Source: Desulfospira joergensenii DSM 10085 (GTDB taxonomy: Bacteria > Desulfobacterota > Desulfobacteria > Desulfobacterales > Desulfobacteraceae). From it: a stretch of DNA of 64,000 nucleotides. Shown piece by piece: positions 51,666 through 59,285 of this stretch. Every line of letters begins with the position of its first letter. Within the stretch, counting starts at the first letter, position 1. The notes beneath the pieces were generated by a model that did no database searches, was not told the origin of the DNA, and saw nothing but the letters and a program-made list of their open reading frames with translations. The DNA lies in the NCBI RefSeq assembly GCF_000420085.1, contig NZ_ATUG01000001.1, forward strand, positions 2,364,773 to 2,428,772. The letters run 5' to 3'. The translations under genes and the position numbers were made by a program.

Positions 51666-52880
51666 TCATCCCTGCACCGGGGCCAGGGGCATGAAGATCT
51701 CATCGATCTCTTGGTTGAGTTCAACCAAATCGTTCTTGCGCAGATAATCCCAGCCCAGCCACCTCAAAGGCCGGGTCTGGACATCGGCCTGAATCCCGGC
51801 ATGGGGAACGGGGAAGCGGGCATGGGCAAGGGTGGCGGCCAGACCCGGCCCCGTAAGATAGTCCAGAACCGGCTTCAGATCGGGGATCCTGTCCGGCTTG
51901 ACCTGGAGGGTCACGGGACTGGCCAGGGCACCGTCTTCGGGCCAGATAATTTGAATCCGCTCCTGGTGCCTCACCCGCTGGGCAAAGAACTCCGGCATGA
52001 CATAGACGGCGCCGTCGCTGTTTTTATCCATGCGGGCAACCATCTGGGAAGGGTGGAGCCCCCGGGCTAGATTGGCGGCCAGGGCCCGGAGCCCTTCCGG
52101 GCCGAACTGCTGGAATATGGGCAAAAGAACCGCATGGCAGAAAAACTGGTCACCACCCCGGATGGTCAGGCTATTTTTCCAGATTGGATCCAGGCAATCG
52201 GCCCAGGTCCGGGGCAAAGGCCTGTCGCCCAATTGATCCAGGTTGACCACCATGACCAGGGGATTGACGCAGAGGATGGAATACTCTCCCTTTGGATCCG
52301 GGATTCCAGCCTCAACAAATCGGGTCCCGGGCTGGAAACAGCCGTAGCCTGTGAAATGTCCCGGAGCCACGAACTGCCGGTTGAAGCGGTGTCCGTAAAA
52401 AATATTGAAATCCGAGGACACAATAATGTCGGGAAGCTCATCCGGATCTTCAATGGTGTGGACATAGGAGTAGTAGGACAGCTCCTGGTTCAGATTGCCC
52501 TCCACGGCAAATTGAATGGGACCGTCCAGTTCCACCCGGGCCATGAAATCTGCAAAGGCCCGGCTGAAAGGCATTTTCAACCCGCAGGGCATCAGGCCCA
52601 GCAGGGTCAGATCCCTTTGTCCGGCCATGGACTCCAGCCCGGGCGACTCCTGGACCGGTTTCTGCTCCATCGCTGACCCCAACAGCCCCGTAAAGGCTTC
52701 CGGATTCATAAACCGGCTGCGCAGGGCCGTTCCCAGGCTTAAAAACGGGGCCAGGGCCCGCAGGCCGTCCTTACTGACCAGGGCTCCCAGGCCGTTGGCC
52801 TGGAAAACCTCCCGGGCCTCCGGCCACTGCCGGATAATATCCGCCACTTTCATATCCGGATGAATCTTAGTTTTACTCAT
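51666..52880 (-). CDS. DUF1858 domain fused to a periplasmic-binding-protein-like domain, no signal peptide
   Basis: 404 aa. Residues ~1-75 (IHPDMKVADIIRQWPEAREVFQANGLGALV) follow DUF1858, a small helical domain often found with hybrid-cluster or ScdA-type redox proteins, though the usual cysteines are missing. Residues ~90-400 follow a type 2 extracellular binding protein (LTLLGLMPCGLKMPFSRAFADF, DIIVSSDFNIFYGHRF, SILCVNPLVMVVNLDQLG, WADCLDPIWKNSLTIRGGDQF) of the iron/spermidine/sulphonate kind. There is no signal peptide or lipobox, so the domain is predicted cytosolic. AAGGAGA precedes the ATG. First cistron of the trio; may bind a small ligand or cofactor for the GTPase/ATPase pair. Confidence 0.78.
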   Translation of the reverse strand: MSKTKIHPDMKVADIIRQWPEAREVFQANGLGALVSKDGLRALAPFLSLGTALRSRFMNPEAFTGLLGSAMEQKPVQESPGLESMAGQRDLTLLGLMPCGLKMPFSRAFADFMARVELDGPIQFAVEGNLNQELSYYSYVHTIEDPDELPDIIVSSDFNIFYGHRFNRQFVAPGHFTGYGCFQPGTRFVEAGIPDPKGEYSILCVNPLVMVVNLDQLGDRPLPRTWADCLDPIWKNSLTIRGGDQFFCHAVLLPIFQQFGPEGLRALAANLARGLHPSQMVARMDKNSDGAVYVMPEFFAQRVRHQERIQIIWPEDGALASPVTLQVKPDRIPDLKPVLDYLTGPGLAATLAHARFPVPHAGIQADVQTRPLRWLGWDYLRKNDLVELNQEIDEIFMPLAPVQG

Positions 52881-53062
52881 GATCTTCTCCTTATATTCTC
52901 CCCTGCAGGGATTGCCCTGGAAAAATCCAGTGCAATTTCAATACCTGTTCTCAACAGGAGAAAAAAATCTGCTCCGGAACCGGGAAAGGAGCCTGCCAGA
53001 GGGGGCTCCGGGAGACGACTGTGAAAGCATGGGCGATTACCGGGCAATGAAGGAGAAAAAGG
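52881..53062. other. structured, GC-rich leader region of unknown type
   Basis: Between the DUF1858 gene and an AT-rich stretch lies a compact block of self-complementary sequence: ACCTGTT/AACAGG (about 52941-52957), GCTCCGG with CCGGGA, and GGAGCC (52978-52983) with GGCTCC (52993-52998), then ACGACTGTGAAAGC. Several paired elements in ~100 bases are typical of a riboswitch or structured leader. As a minus-strand RNA it would be the leader of the trio; as a plus-strand RNA it shows faint resemblance to cobalamin elements (CTGTGA after a GC stem). I cannot assign a class. Confidence 0.35.
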
Positions 53063-53101
53063 AATAACAAATTTGATTCATGAATTTACAGATTTGTTAT
53101 T
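53063..53101. promoter_or_regulatory. inverted repeat in the divergent spacer
   Basis: AATAACAAAT (53063-53072) and ATTTGTTATT (53092-53101) are perfect 10-bp arms, 19 bases apart, in the region between the minus-strand trio and the plus-strand RNase T2 gene. Operator-like, binding protein unknown. The rest of the spacer up to 53418 shows nothing I recognise. Confidence 0.35.
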
Positions 53102-53418
53102 AAATCCAGGGCCCATTTTGAAGTATGGCTTTATCTAATCAATAAAACTTTGCCCAAGTTTGTGCTTTCTTGACCAGGGCCTAAGGATATCCGGCGGTGT
53201 CCAGTTCTTTCAAATGGAACAATGATACCGGCATTGTAAACACTTCCTGATCCCCCTCAGAAAAAAACAGCCATGGGAAAACTCGGTTAAAACTGGACTT
53301 AAAACCATTCCGGATTTATATAATAGATTCAAATATCCCAGGACAGGTTGTACAGAATCAAAGAAAGCCGTCATTGTCTGATGGGAGAATTCAATATACA
53401 AAACAAAGGGGGTTTGCG

Positions 53419-54410
53419 ATGAGGCTCTGCCTGAAAGTCTGTTTTTTTTGTATCGGGCTGATATTTTTAATTGTTGGAGCGGCATGGCCCCAGGTTTCAA
53501 TAAAGGGGTATTTTATTGCCACGGAAACATGCGAAGCCTATCAATCTTTTAAAAAAGGCAGTAACCCGGGAAATATCAAACTGGTTCCGGACATGTCCTA
53601 TGAATTGGTTGCGAAAAATAAAGAGGAGGCGACCCATTACCGGATCCGGATAAAGCATGCCAGCCCCATGGATCGCTGGATATCAGCATCCTGCGGTTTT
53701 ATTTTAACCGATTGCAACCACTCTGATATCCGGACAGGAACATCTACCGGTACCCCCGGCCATGATCTACCCTCCCCGGAATACCTTCTGGCCATCAGCT
53801 GGCAGCCGGCATTCTGCCAGACCCACCAGTCAAAAACAGAGTGTGAATCCAGGACAAAAGCCGCTATGATGCAGATCATTTCACCCTCCACGGACTCTGG
53901 CCCCAGCCCAGATCCAACATTTACTGCCATACCAGCGAAGTGAATAAAAATTTAGACGAACAAAAAAAATACAACCAGCTTCCACAGCCGGAACTGTCAC
54001 CGGCAACGGATAGGGCCCTGGCAAAGGTGATGCCGGGGACCATGTCATCCCTTCACCGGCATGAATGGATAAAGCATGGAACCTGCTACTCGCCCACACC
54101 GGAAGAGTATTTCGTTGAAGCCGTCCTGCTGACGGAACAGATTAACGCTTCTGCGGTCAGAGATTATTTTTCCGGCAACATCGGAAGAACCATTCCTGTT
54201 TCTGAAATCAAGGCCAAGTTTGACCAAGCCTTCGGGCCGGGGGCCGGTGACAAGGTCAAGGTGAAATGCAGCAATGGCATGATCACCGAACTCTGGATCA
54301 ACCTCAAAGGAGAAATCACTTCTTTATCCGATCTTTCCTTCTTGCTTCAACCGGCGGAACCGGCAGCATCCGGCTGTCAGTCCGGTCTGATTGATCCGGT
54401 GGGATATTAA
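53419..54410 (+). pseudogene. RNase T2-family ribonuclease, frameshifted
   Basis: Reading from the ATG at 53419 (AAAGGGGG upstream) gives a signal peptide (residues 1-25, IGLIFLIVGAAWPQ) and a mature chain with SYELVAKNKEEATHYRI and ILLAISWQPAFCQTHQ-like sequence, until the frame fails near 53850. In the other frame, from 53856, RYDADHFTLHGLWPQ follows, then HEWIKHGTC and a complete C-terminal half to TAA 54408-54410. HGLWPQ and HEWxKHGTC are the two active-site motifs of RNase T2. One base inserted at CC (53849-53850) would join the halves as TECESQDKSRYDADHF. Secreted or periplasmic RNase by family. Either a real pseudogene or a sequencing error in a short C run. Confidence 0.82.
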
Positions 54411-54580
54411 AAATAGAATCGGTTAACCTGAAATCCGGTCCGCAGGCTGCCATGGCCCAGCTAGGGACTATTGATGCGATCCCTTCTTTTTATCCCCTTT
54501 TTATTTGACCGAAACGGTTTCACTCCTTACCTTACGCCAATTGTTTCTGGAATTTTTGTTGAAGTTGAAAGGGAAGGATC

Positions 54581-55087
54581 ATGGCAGAAGAGATTTTCGA
54601 TGTTGTTGACGAGGAAGACCGGATTATTGGAGAAGCCAGGCGGGATCAGGTTCACGGCAATCCCTTACTCATCCACAGGGTGGTTCATGTCCTGGTTTTT
54701 AACCGGGATCATGAATTGTACCTGCAAAAACGGGCCGCCACCAAGGATGTTCAGCCGGGCAAATGGGATACCTCGGTGGGGGGCCATGTGGATAAAGGAG
54801 AATCCTATGAAGATGCGGCAATCCGTGAAATGGAAGAAGAACTGGGGATCAGAGGGGCGCAGCTGGATTTTCTTTACAAATACCGGCACATCAATGACTT
54901 TGAATCGGAATATGTATCCACTTATTCCTGTGTATGGGACGGCGCCATTACACCCTCCCCGGAGGAAATTGAAACCGGCGGCTTCTGGAACCTATGTGAT
55001 ATCGCTGCCAAAGCCGATACCGGCATCTTCACACCCAACTTTCTGGATGAAATCACCCGGTATCAAAACTATATAAGGCCCAATTGA
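54581..55087 (+). CDS. NUDIX hydrolase
   Basis: 168 aa. The NUDIX box is complete: GGHVDKGESYEDAAIREMEEELGI matches GX5EX7REUXEEXGU. The N-terminus EEIFDVVDEEDRIIGEARRDQVHGNPLLIHRVVHVLVFN is that of the IPP-isomerase/YfcD-like group, which includes hydrolases of nucleoside diphosphate derivatives. GGGAAGGA precedes the ATG. Substrate not assignable. It stands between the broken RNase gene and the toxin-antitoxin pair, an accessory setting. Confidence 0.9.
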   Translation: MAEEIFDVVDEEDRIIGEARRDQVHGNPLLIHRVVHVLVFNRDHELYLQKRAATKDVQPGKWDTSVGGHVDKGESYEDAAIREMEEELGIRGAQLDFLYKYRHINDFESEYVSTYSCVWDGAITPSPEEIETGGFWNLCDIAAKADTGIFTPNFLDEITRYQNYIRPN

Positions 55088-55203
55088 TGGTCATAATGGA
55101 TTCCGTTAAGAATCGAAAAATGATTTCAACAACCGAAATGCTCAGGGGCAAACCGGTGATTCTTACATATTGAATTTTTGGGGGAATTTTCGATCAGAAT
55201 TTA

Positions 55204-55467
55204 TCAGAGGCCTTTGTAAACATCTTTTCTATGACCCACTTTTACAATCAGAATGACCACTCTATCATTATGAATTTCATATATAATTCTATAATCACCG
55301 GTTCGGATCTTATGAAAAGAATTATTGCCTTTCATTTTGGTGGTATCGGGCTCTGGCAAATTTCGGACAAGTTCTTCTATCGCCTTCTTAATCCGTACCA
55401 AATCCCTTTTAGGAAACCGCTTCAAAATTTTCAATACAGCAGGTCGAAACTCAATAGAATATTCCAT
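55204..55467 (-). CDS. RelE-family toxin
   Basis: 87 aa. The chain IEFRPAVLKILKRFPKRDLVRIKKAIEELVRNLPEPDTTKMKG, then HKIRTGDYRIIYEIHNDRVVILIVKVGHRKDVYKGL is the standard RelE/ParE fold with the conserved RxGDYRIIYEI strand and KVGHRKDVY end. RelE toxins cleave mRNA at the ribosome. It lies three bases after its antitoxin, on the same strand, as a two-gene unit. Confidence 0.92.
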   Translation of the reverse strand: MEYSIEFRPAVLKILKRFPKRDLVRIKKAIEELVRNLPEPDTTKMKGNNSFHKIRTGDYRIIYEIHNDRVVILIVKVGHRKDVYKGL

Positions 55468-55470
55468 TCA

Positions 55471-55722
55471 TCAAAGTCCCAATTGTTTCCAGACTTCTTT
55501 AGCAGGAATATTCTCTCCAGATTCGGCAAGAGCAAGCTTAGCATCTTCAATATCAATATGGTCTTCGATTTGCTGAAGCAGTTCAAGTTCATCCATGGAA
55601 ACCAGGGCAGCAACATCCTGGCCTCTGCGCGTCAGAACGATAGCTTCTTTGCCGTAGGCCACTTTATTGACAATATCGGCAAAATTTTTTCTTGCATCGG
55701 CTGTGGAAATTCTAGTGGTCAT
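55471..55722 (-). CDS. Phd/YefM-family antitoxin
   Basis: 83 aa from the ATG at 55722; upstream frame continuation to 55902 has no start with a ribosome-binding site. MTTRISTADARKNFADIVNKVAYGKEAIVLTRRGQDVAALVSMDELELLQ is a textbook Phd/YefM N-terminal DNA-binding and dimerisation domain, and the C-terminal helix (IDIEDAKLALAESGENIPAKEVWKQL) wraps the toxin. It would repress its own operon. The upstream AT-rich ATATACAATATGTAC region (about 55752-55766) may contain the operator. Confidence 0.9.
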   Translation of the reverse strand: MTTRISTADARKNFADIVNKVAYGKEAIVLTRRGQDVAALVSMDELELLQQIEDHIDIEDAKLALAESGENIPAKEVWKQLGL

Positions 55723-55869
55723 TTGGCATCTCCATATTTTCGTGTACCTAATATACAATATGTACAAAAGGTACTTGTTTGTGTCAACCCTATTGTAAAA
55801 CCATAGGGATTGATACGATATCAGATAATATAGTACGATAACGGGGCCGGGCCACACCAGCCTGTCCCT

Positions 55870-55913
55870 AACCGCCAAAATGCTGCGGCTGCATAGCAGC
55901 ATTTTGAACGGTT
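55870..55913. repeat. long inverted repeat beside the toxin-antitoxin module
   Basis: CAAAATGCTGC (55876-55886) pairs perfectly with GCAGCATTTTG (55896-55906), extended by AACCG with CGGTT outside one or two mismatches, around a 9-base loop. No T-tract; a strong hairpin of unknown role in the spacer (55723-56092) between the antitoxin and DUF2254 genes. It lacks integron attC core boxes. The remaining spacer has no gene I accept, although a 67-codon frame runs 55880-56083. Confidence 0.4.
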
Positions 55914-56092
55914 ACATTCTGCTATGCAAAAAGGAATGTAAAATGCTTTTACAAAACTTGATCATGGCAAAAAGTTCAGGGGAGTTAATGAACAAAGGGA
56001 TATTTTTTGATGGTTACAATATAAAAAACGGGAATGAATTTGGCATTAATCAAAGGTCTCTCTATGATTGTCACAAAGGATGAATCCACACA

Positions 56093-57457
56093 ATGAAAAC
56101 ACGACTACGGAACCTTTGGGAATCGATAAGAAGCAGTTTCTGGTTTATACCGTCGCTGATGTTGCTGCCGGCGTTCATCATATCCGTTGTTTTGACCTTT
56201 TTTGATAAACACCTGAACTTATCCTCCCATTTTGTCTGGGAAATTTTCTATACCATCGATATAGGGGGGGCACGGTCTGTCCTGTCAACCATTGCAGGGT
56301 CTATGATAACAGTTGCCGGAGTGACTTTTTCAATCACAATTGTTGCCCTTAATTTAGCCTCCTCGCAATTTGGGCCACGTCTTTTACGTAATTTCATGCA
56401 GGACAGAGGCACTCAATTCGTACTCGGAACATTCATTTCAACATTTATATATTGCATTCTCGTTCTCTGGTCTGTGAATACGTCGGGTGCACATGCTTAT
56501 ACACCGGGTCTTTCCGTTGCTTTCGGGGTTGTTCTCGCCCTGGGTAATGTTTGTGTGCTGATTTTTTTTATTCATCATATATCCACATCCATTCAGGCAG
56601 ATAATGTAATTGCAGCATTAAGCCGTGATCTTGAAAAACATATCCATCGAATTTTTACCGAAGAAATAGAGCGTGACGCCAAGAAAGAGACAGAACAGAA
56701 TATTGAAGTAAAAAAAGAAACAAACAAATACGCACATGTCCATCACCTCACTGCTGTTCAAAGCGGATATCTCCAGGCAATCGACTGCGACAACCTCTTG
56801 GTAATTGCAAAGAAAAACGATCTCCTTCTGCACTTTCACCATAAAGCAGGGGATTTTATTGTTTATGGATGCTCGATCGTTTCGATCAGAAGTGATGAAA
56901 AGTTTGACGGGGATATCGGCAAAGAGATCACCAGGGCATTTATTGTTGGCCCACAACGCACCCCTGAGCAGGATGCAGAGTATGCAATCCATCAGATCGT
57001 TGAAGTTGCTGTCCGTTCCCTTTCACCCGGAATAAATGATCCCTATACGGCGGTCACCTGCATTGATCAACTTGGTTCAGCCTTGTGCTTCTTATCATCA
57101 AGGCAGTTTCCATCGCCATACCGGTTTGATGACGAAAAGGTTCTCAGGATCATTGCAAAGCAAACAGATTTTAAAGGCATGCTGAATGCTGCATTTGATC
57201 AAATCCGGCAATACGGTCATAAAAGCGTTTCAGTAACAATCAGATTGCTTGAAACACTTCTCAGGATCACAAATCAAACACGCCACTCTGATCAGCGGCA
57301 GGCCATTTACCGGCAGGCAAAAATGATTCAGCGCATGAGCCTTGAATTATTGCCTGAAAAGAACGATAAGGAAGATGTCCTGCAAAGATATGAGGATGTC
57401 CTGAAAGCCTTAAATGAATCTGAAAGACCCGATGGAGAGATTGCATTTCCGTACTGA
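56093..57457 (+). CDS. DUF2254 membrane protein
   Basis: 454 aa. Four membrane helices in the first half (FWFIPSLMLLPAFIISVVLTFF, IAGSMITVAGVTFSITIVALNLA, FVLGTFISTFIYCILVLWSV, FGVVLALGNVCVLIFFIHHI) and a cytoplasmic C-terminal half with conserved QSGYLQAIDCDNLL, VYGCSIVSIRSDE and GINDPYTAVTCIDQLGSALC, the DUF2254 features. SSQFGPRLLRNFMQDRGTQFVLG is the most characteristic stretch. Function unknown in this family. Codon usage is more AT-rich than in the left part of the window, consistent with an acquired region. The ATG follows AAGGATGAATCCACACA. Confidence 0.85.
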   Translation: MKTRLRNLWESIRSSFWFIPSLMLLPAFIISVVLTFFDKHLNLSSHFVWEIFYTIDIGGARSVLSTIAGSMITVAGVTFSITIVALNLASSQFGPRLLRNFMQDRGTQFVLGTFISTFIYCILVLWSVNTSGAHAYTPGLSVAFGVVLALGNVCVLIFFIHHISTSIQADNVIAALSRDLEKHIHRIFTEEIERDAKKETEQNIEVKKETNKYAHVHHLTAVQSGYLQAIDCDNLLVIAKKNDLLLHFHHKAGDFIVYGCSIVSIRSDEKFDGDIGKEITRAFIVGPQRTPEQDAEYAIHQIVEVAVRSLSPGINDPYTAVTCIDQLGSALCFLSSRQFPSPYRFDDEKVLRIIAKQTDFKGMLNAAFDQIRQYGHKSVSVTIRLLETLLRITNQTRHSDQRQAIYRQAKMIQRMSLELLPEKNDKEDVLQRYEDVLKALNESERPDGEIAFPY

Positions 57458-57523
57458 TCCTCCTCTAAAAAACTGGACAGGAAAAAACTTTTCCCAATAA
57501 GGCAATCTTATAGCCGCCATCTG

Positions 57524-57644
57524 CGATAGGGACCCAAACATAAGATCAGGCCTTCCGTGTTCGGGATGGGTACGGGCACAATCAATTAATAATTGAGAAT
57601 GAATAATTAATAATTACGGATGGCCCTTTGGGCCGCCATTTATG
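57524..57644. repeat. 5S-derived direct repeat, left copy
   Basis: This 121-base stretch matches 63583-63682 almost base for base, apart from a 21-base insertion (57596-57616, itself a copy of AATAATTAATAATT-type sequence) and a few substitutions. It contains CTTCCGTGTTCG, GATGGGTACGGG, which are the 5S rRNA helix regions (minus strand), joined to CCCAAACATAAGATCAGGCC and AATCAATTAATAATTG that 5S genes do not have. The pair bounds the PEP-CTERM module. Left of it, GCCGCCATCTG replaces the 5S 3' half. Confidence 0.8.
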
Positions 57645-57650
57645 TTCAAC

Positions 57651-58034
57651 CTATAGGCCATCCGGTGTTTTGCTTTTTAAAAACTGCTGGAATTTTCTTA
57701 CCCAGTTACGGTACGCCTTATGTGTTTTTGGGGAGGAATGCCTGACCTTGATCCCATTTCCAAGCTTTTCATAAACCGGTTTTCATGCTTCATAAAAGGC
57801 TTTATTACGCTGATGCGTAAGAAGCGCTTTTTCCCTCACAAGGCCAGAAGCCGGTTGGTTTTCAAGCCACTTCGGCTGGATAGCCTGCAAATCATAATAC
57901 GTAAGTACGCTTTGATACGCCTGTTTTTGAAATGGCTCGGACTGATTTTTCTCTCTCAACTTGTTAAGGAAAGGCCCGGCGTCAAAATCCGGTATTGGCG
58001 GATATCCGCCAGTTGGCTGAATACTTACAGCCAA
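57651..58034 (-). pseudogene. truncated tyrosine recombinase (integron-integrase-like) remnant
   Basis: Minus-strand reading gives IPDFDAGPFLNKLREKN, PFQKQAYQSVLTYYDLQ, then AFYEA, an in-frame TGA (57783-57785), then KPVYEKLGNGIKVRHSSPKTHKAYRNWVRKFQQFLKS and a stop at 57651-57653. SPKTHKAYRNWVRKFQQF is the SAM-like core-binding domain of tyrosine recombinases; the N-terminal part resembles deltaproteobacterial integron-type integrases. A Trp codon TGG mutated to TGA would explain the internal stop. The catalytic domain (RHRY) is missing: the gene ends six bases from the 5S-derived repeat. Start uncertain. Confidence 0.65.
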
Positions 58035-58114
58035 TATGAATCCTATGGAGTAAGTCTTTTTGAATGAAGCGTTTAACCATTTGTAATGATAGGTTTTTTG
58101 TATGCATCTCGGTC

Positions 58115-58130
58115 TGGTCCCTGTCTTGCA
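58115..58130 (+). promoter_or_regulatory. sigma-54 (-24/-12) promoter for the PEP-CTERM gene
   Basis: TGGTCCCTGTCTTGCA keeps the invariant GG and GC ten bases apart and the whole TTGCA of the RpoN consensus; the CAC of the -24 element is TCC. Transcription would begin about 58142, leaving ~57 bases before the ATG. A sigma-54 response regulator is encoded 1.1 kb away in the same module. Confidence 0.7.
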
Positions 58131-58198
58131 AATATTTATGGATGGATTAAAGGAAAGAGAATTTTTTTGAAACCGAAAATAGAGAAGGGAGAGGTTTA

Positions 58199-58900
58199 AT
58201 GAAACACGTGTTGCTTAAATGGACAGGAATCTGCCTGATTTTGATGATGCCGGCACTGGCCAGTGCCACCCCTGTTGAGTGGAATGATAACGGCCATTAT
58301 TATGAGGTGTTTCTGATTGATGCAATTCAAACGAATTTGGATCAGACAAACATTACCTGGGAAAACGCCCGGGACTGGGCTGCCAGTTTGACTTATTCCG
58401 ATGCCGGGCAGTCCTATGCCGGCCATCTGGCAACCATCACATCTGCCGGGGAAAACAGCTTTATTAACGATCTGGGATTAGGCGTTGACCTGAATCAGGA
58501 AAAAAGTTTCATGACCGGCGGTTATCAGACGCCGCAGGGAACTGAATCAGATGATACCGCTCGTATGGCAGACTGGCACTGGGTGACCGGGGAAGAATGG
58601 AATTATACCGCCTGGCGCTCAGGGGAACCGAACAATGAGTTTGGTCACGGCGGGCAGTCTGAAGAGTATCTGCAGTTTTTCCCGGATTCATCATCTGGTG
58701 AGTGGAATGATGTGCGTGTGGGCGAATGGATTGATAACGAGAATGACACCAGCGGCTTTAATAATACCCTGGGCTATATTGTGGAATATGAATCCATTAC
58801 AGGCGGCGCTCCGGTTCCTGAACCCGGCACCGTGCTTTTGCTGGGGATCGGGCTTCTGGCCATGGCAGGCAGTGCGCGCAGGTATACATACGGATCTTAA
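58199..58900 (+). CDS. PEP-CTERM protein with C-type-lectin-like domain
   Basis: 233 aa. Signal peptide (residues 1-23, ending LASA), a C-type-lectin-like domain through residues ~30-200 with WENARDWAASLTYSDAGQSYAGHLATITSAGENSFI, WHWVTGEEWNYTAWRSGEPNN (the WND/EPN-type calcium and sugar binding loop) and EWNDVRVGEW, and a C-terminal PVPEPGTVLLLGIGLLAMA helix followed by SARRY. The last is a PEP-CTERM sorting signal, cleaved by an exosortase to anchor or export exopolysaccharide-associated proteins. GGGAGAGG precedes the ATG. No exosortase is in the window, so it depends on one elsewhere. Likely a carbohydrate-binding surface or biofilm protein. Confidence 0.9.
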   Translation: MKHVLLKWTGICLILMMPALASATPVEWNDNGHYYEVFLIDAIQTNLDQTNITWENARDWAASLTYSDAGQSYAGHLATITSAGENSFINDLGLGVDLNQEKSFMTGGYQTPQGTESDDTARMADWHWVTGEEWNYTAWRSGEPNNEFGHGGQSEEYLQFFPDSSSGEWNDVRVGEWIDNENDTSGFNNTLGYIVEYESITGGAPVPEPGTVLLLGIGLLAMAGSARRYTYGS

Positions 58901-58963
58901 TTTAAAATTTTTAATGGGCAGTGGGCGTATCTTAACGTTTGCTGCCCCCATCTGATAAACAAT

Positions 58964-59272
58964 ATGGCATCTTCCTTTACAGAGCAGCGACGGCAGTCAA
59001 GACGCAGATTGGAACAGTCTGTGAGTTTTTATTCCAATGGAAACTGGGAGTTGAGAACCCATGCAGTGGGCCGGACTCGGAATGTATCCACACAGGGGAT
59101 GTGCATCCGTACCAGCCGGGACCACATGCCTGAAGCGGATGCGTCTTTGACCATCCTGCTGATACCTTTAACAGAGTCCTCATTGATCGCATCTGATACC
59201 GCGATTCGTATCAAGGGCCGTGTCGCATGGATAAATCGGGATACCGGGCAGTTCGGCGTCTGTTTTACCTGA
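58964..59272 (+). CDS. PilZ-domain protein
   Basis: 102 aa, starting 63 bases after the PEP-CTERM gene. RRQSRRRLEQSVSFYS matches the RxxxR of the c-di-GMP site and NVSTQGMCIRTS the (D/N)xSxxG motif; the rest (LTILLIPLTESSLI, IKGRVAWINRDTGQFGVCF) completes the PilZ barrel. It probably binds c-di-GMP and links the module to the diguanylate cyclases of the window, but as a single domain its partner is unknown. It converges with the response-regulator gene, 13 bases apart. Confidence 0.85.
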   Translation: MASSFTEQRRQSRRRLEQSVSFYSNGNWELRTHAVGRTRNVSTQGMCIRTSRDHMPEADASLTILLIPLTESSLIASDTAIRIKGRVAWINRDTGQFGVCFT

Positions 59273-59285
59273 GTTCTTGATCGGT

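Noticed and set aside
51306..52070. Long plus-strand frames antisense to the GTPase and DUF1858 genes
   Set aside because: They are mirror frames of GC-rich genes; the minus-strand genes have motifs, overlaps and ribosome-binding sites.
52940..53045. Cobalamin or molybdenum-cofactor riboswitch
   Set aside because: Only fragments of the consensus can be matched on either strand, so it is left as an unassigned structured region.
55870..55913. Possible integron attC site
   Set aside because: The inverted repeat is long but lacks the RYYYAAC and GTTRRRY core boxes at its ends.
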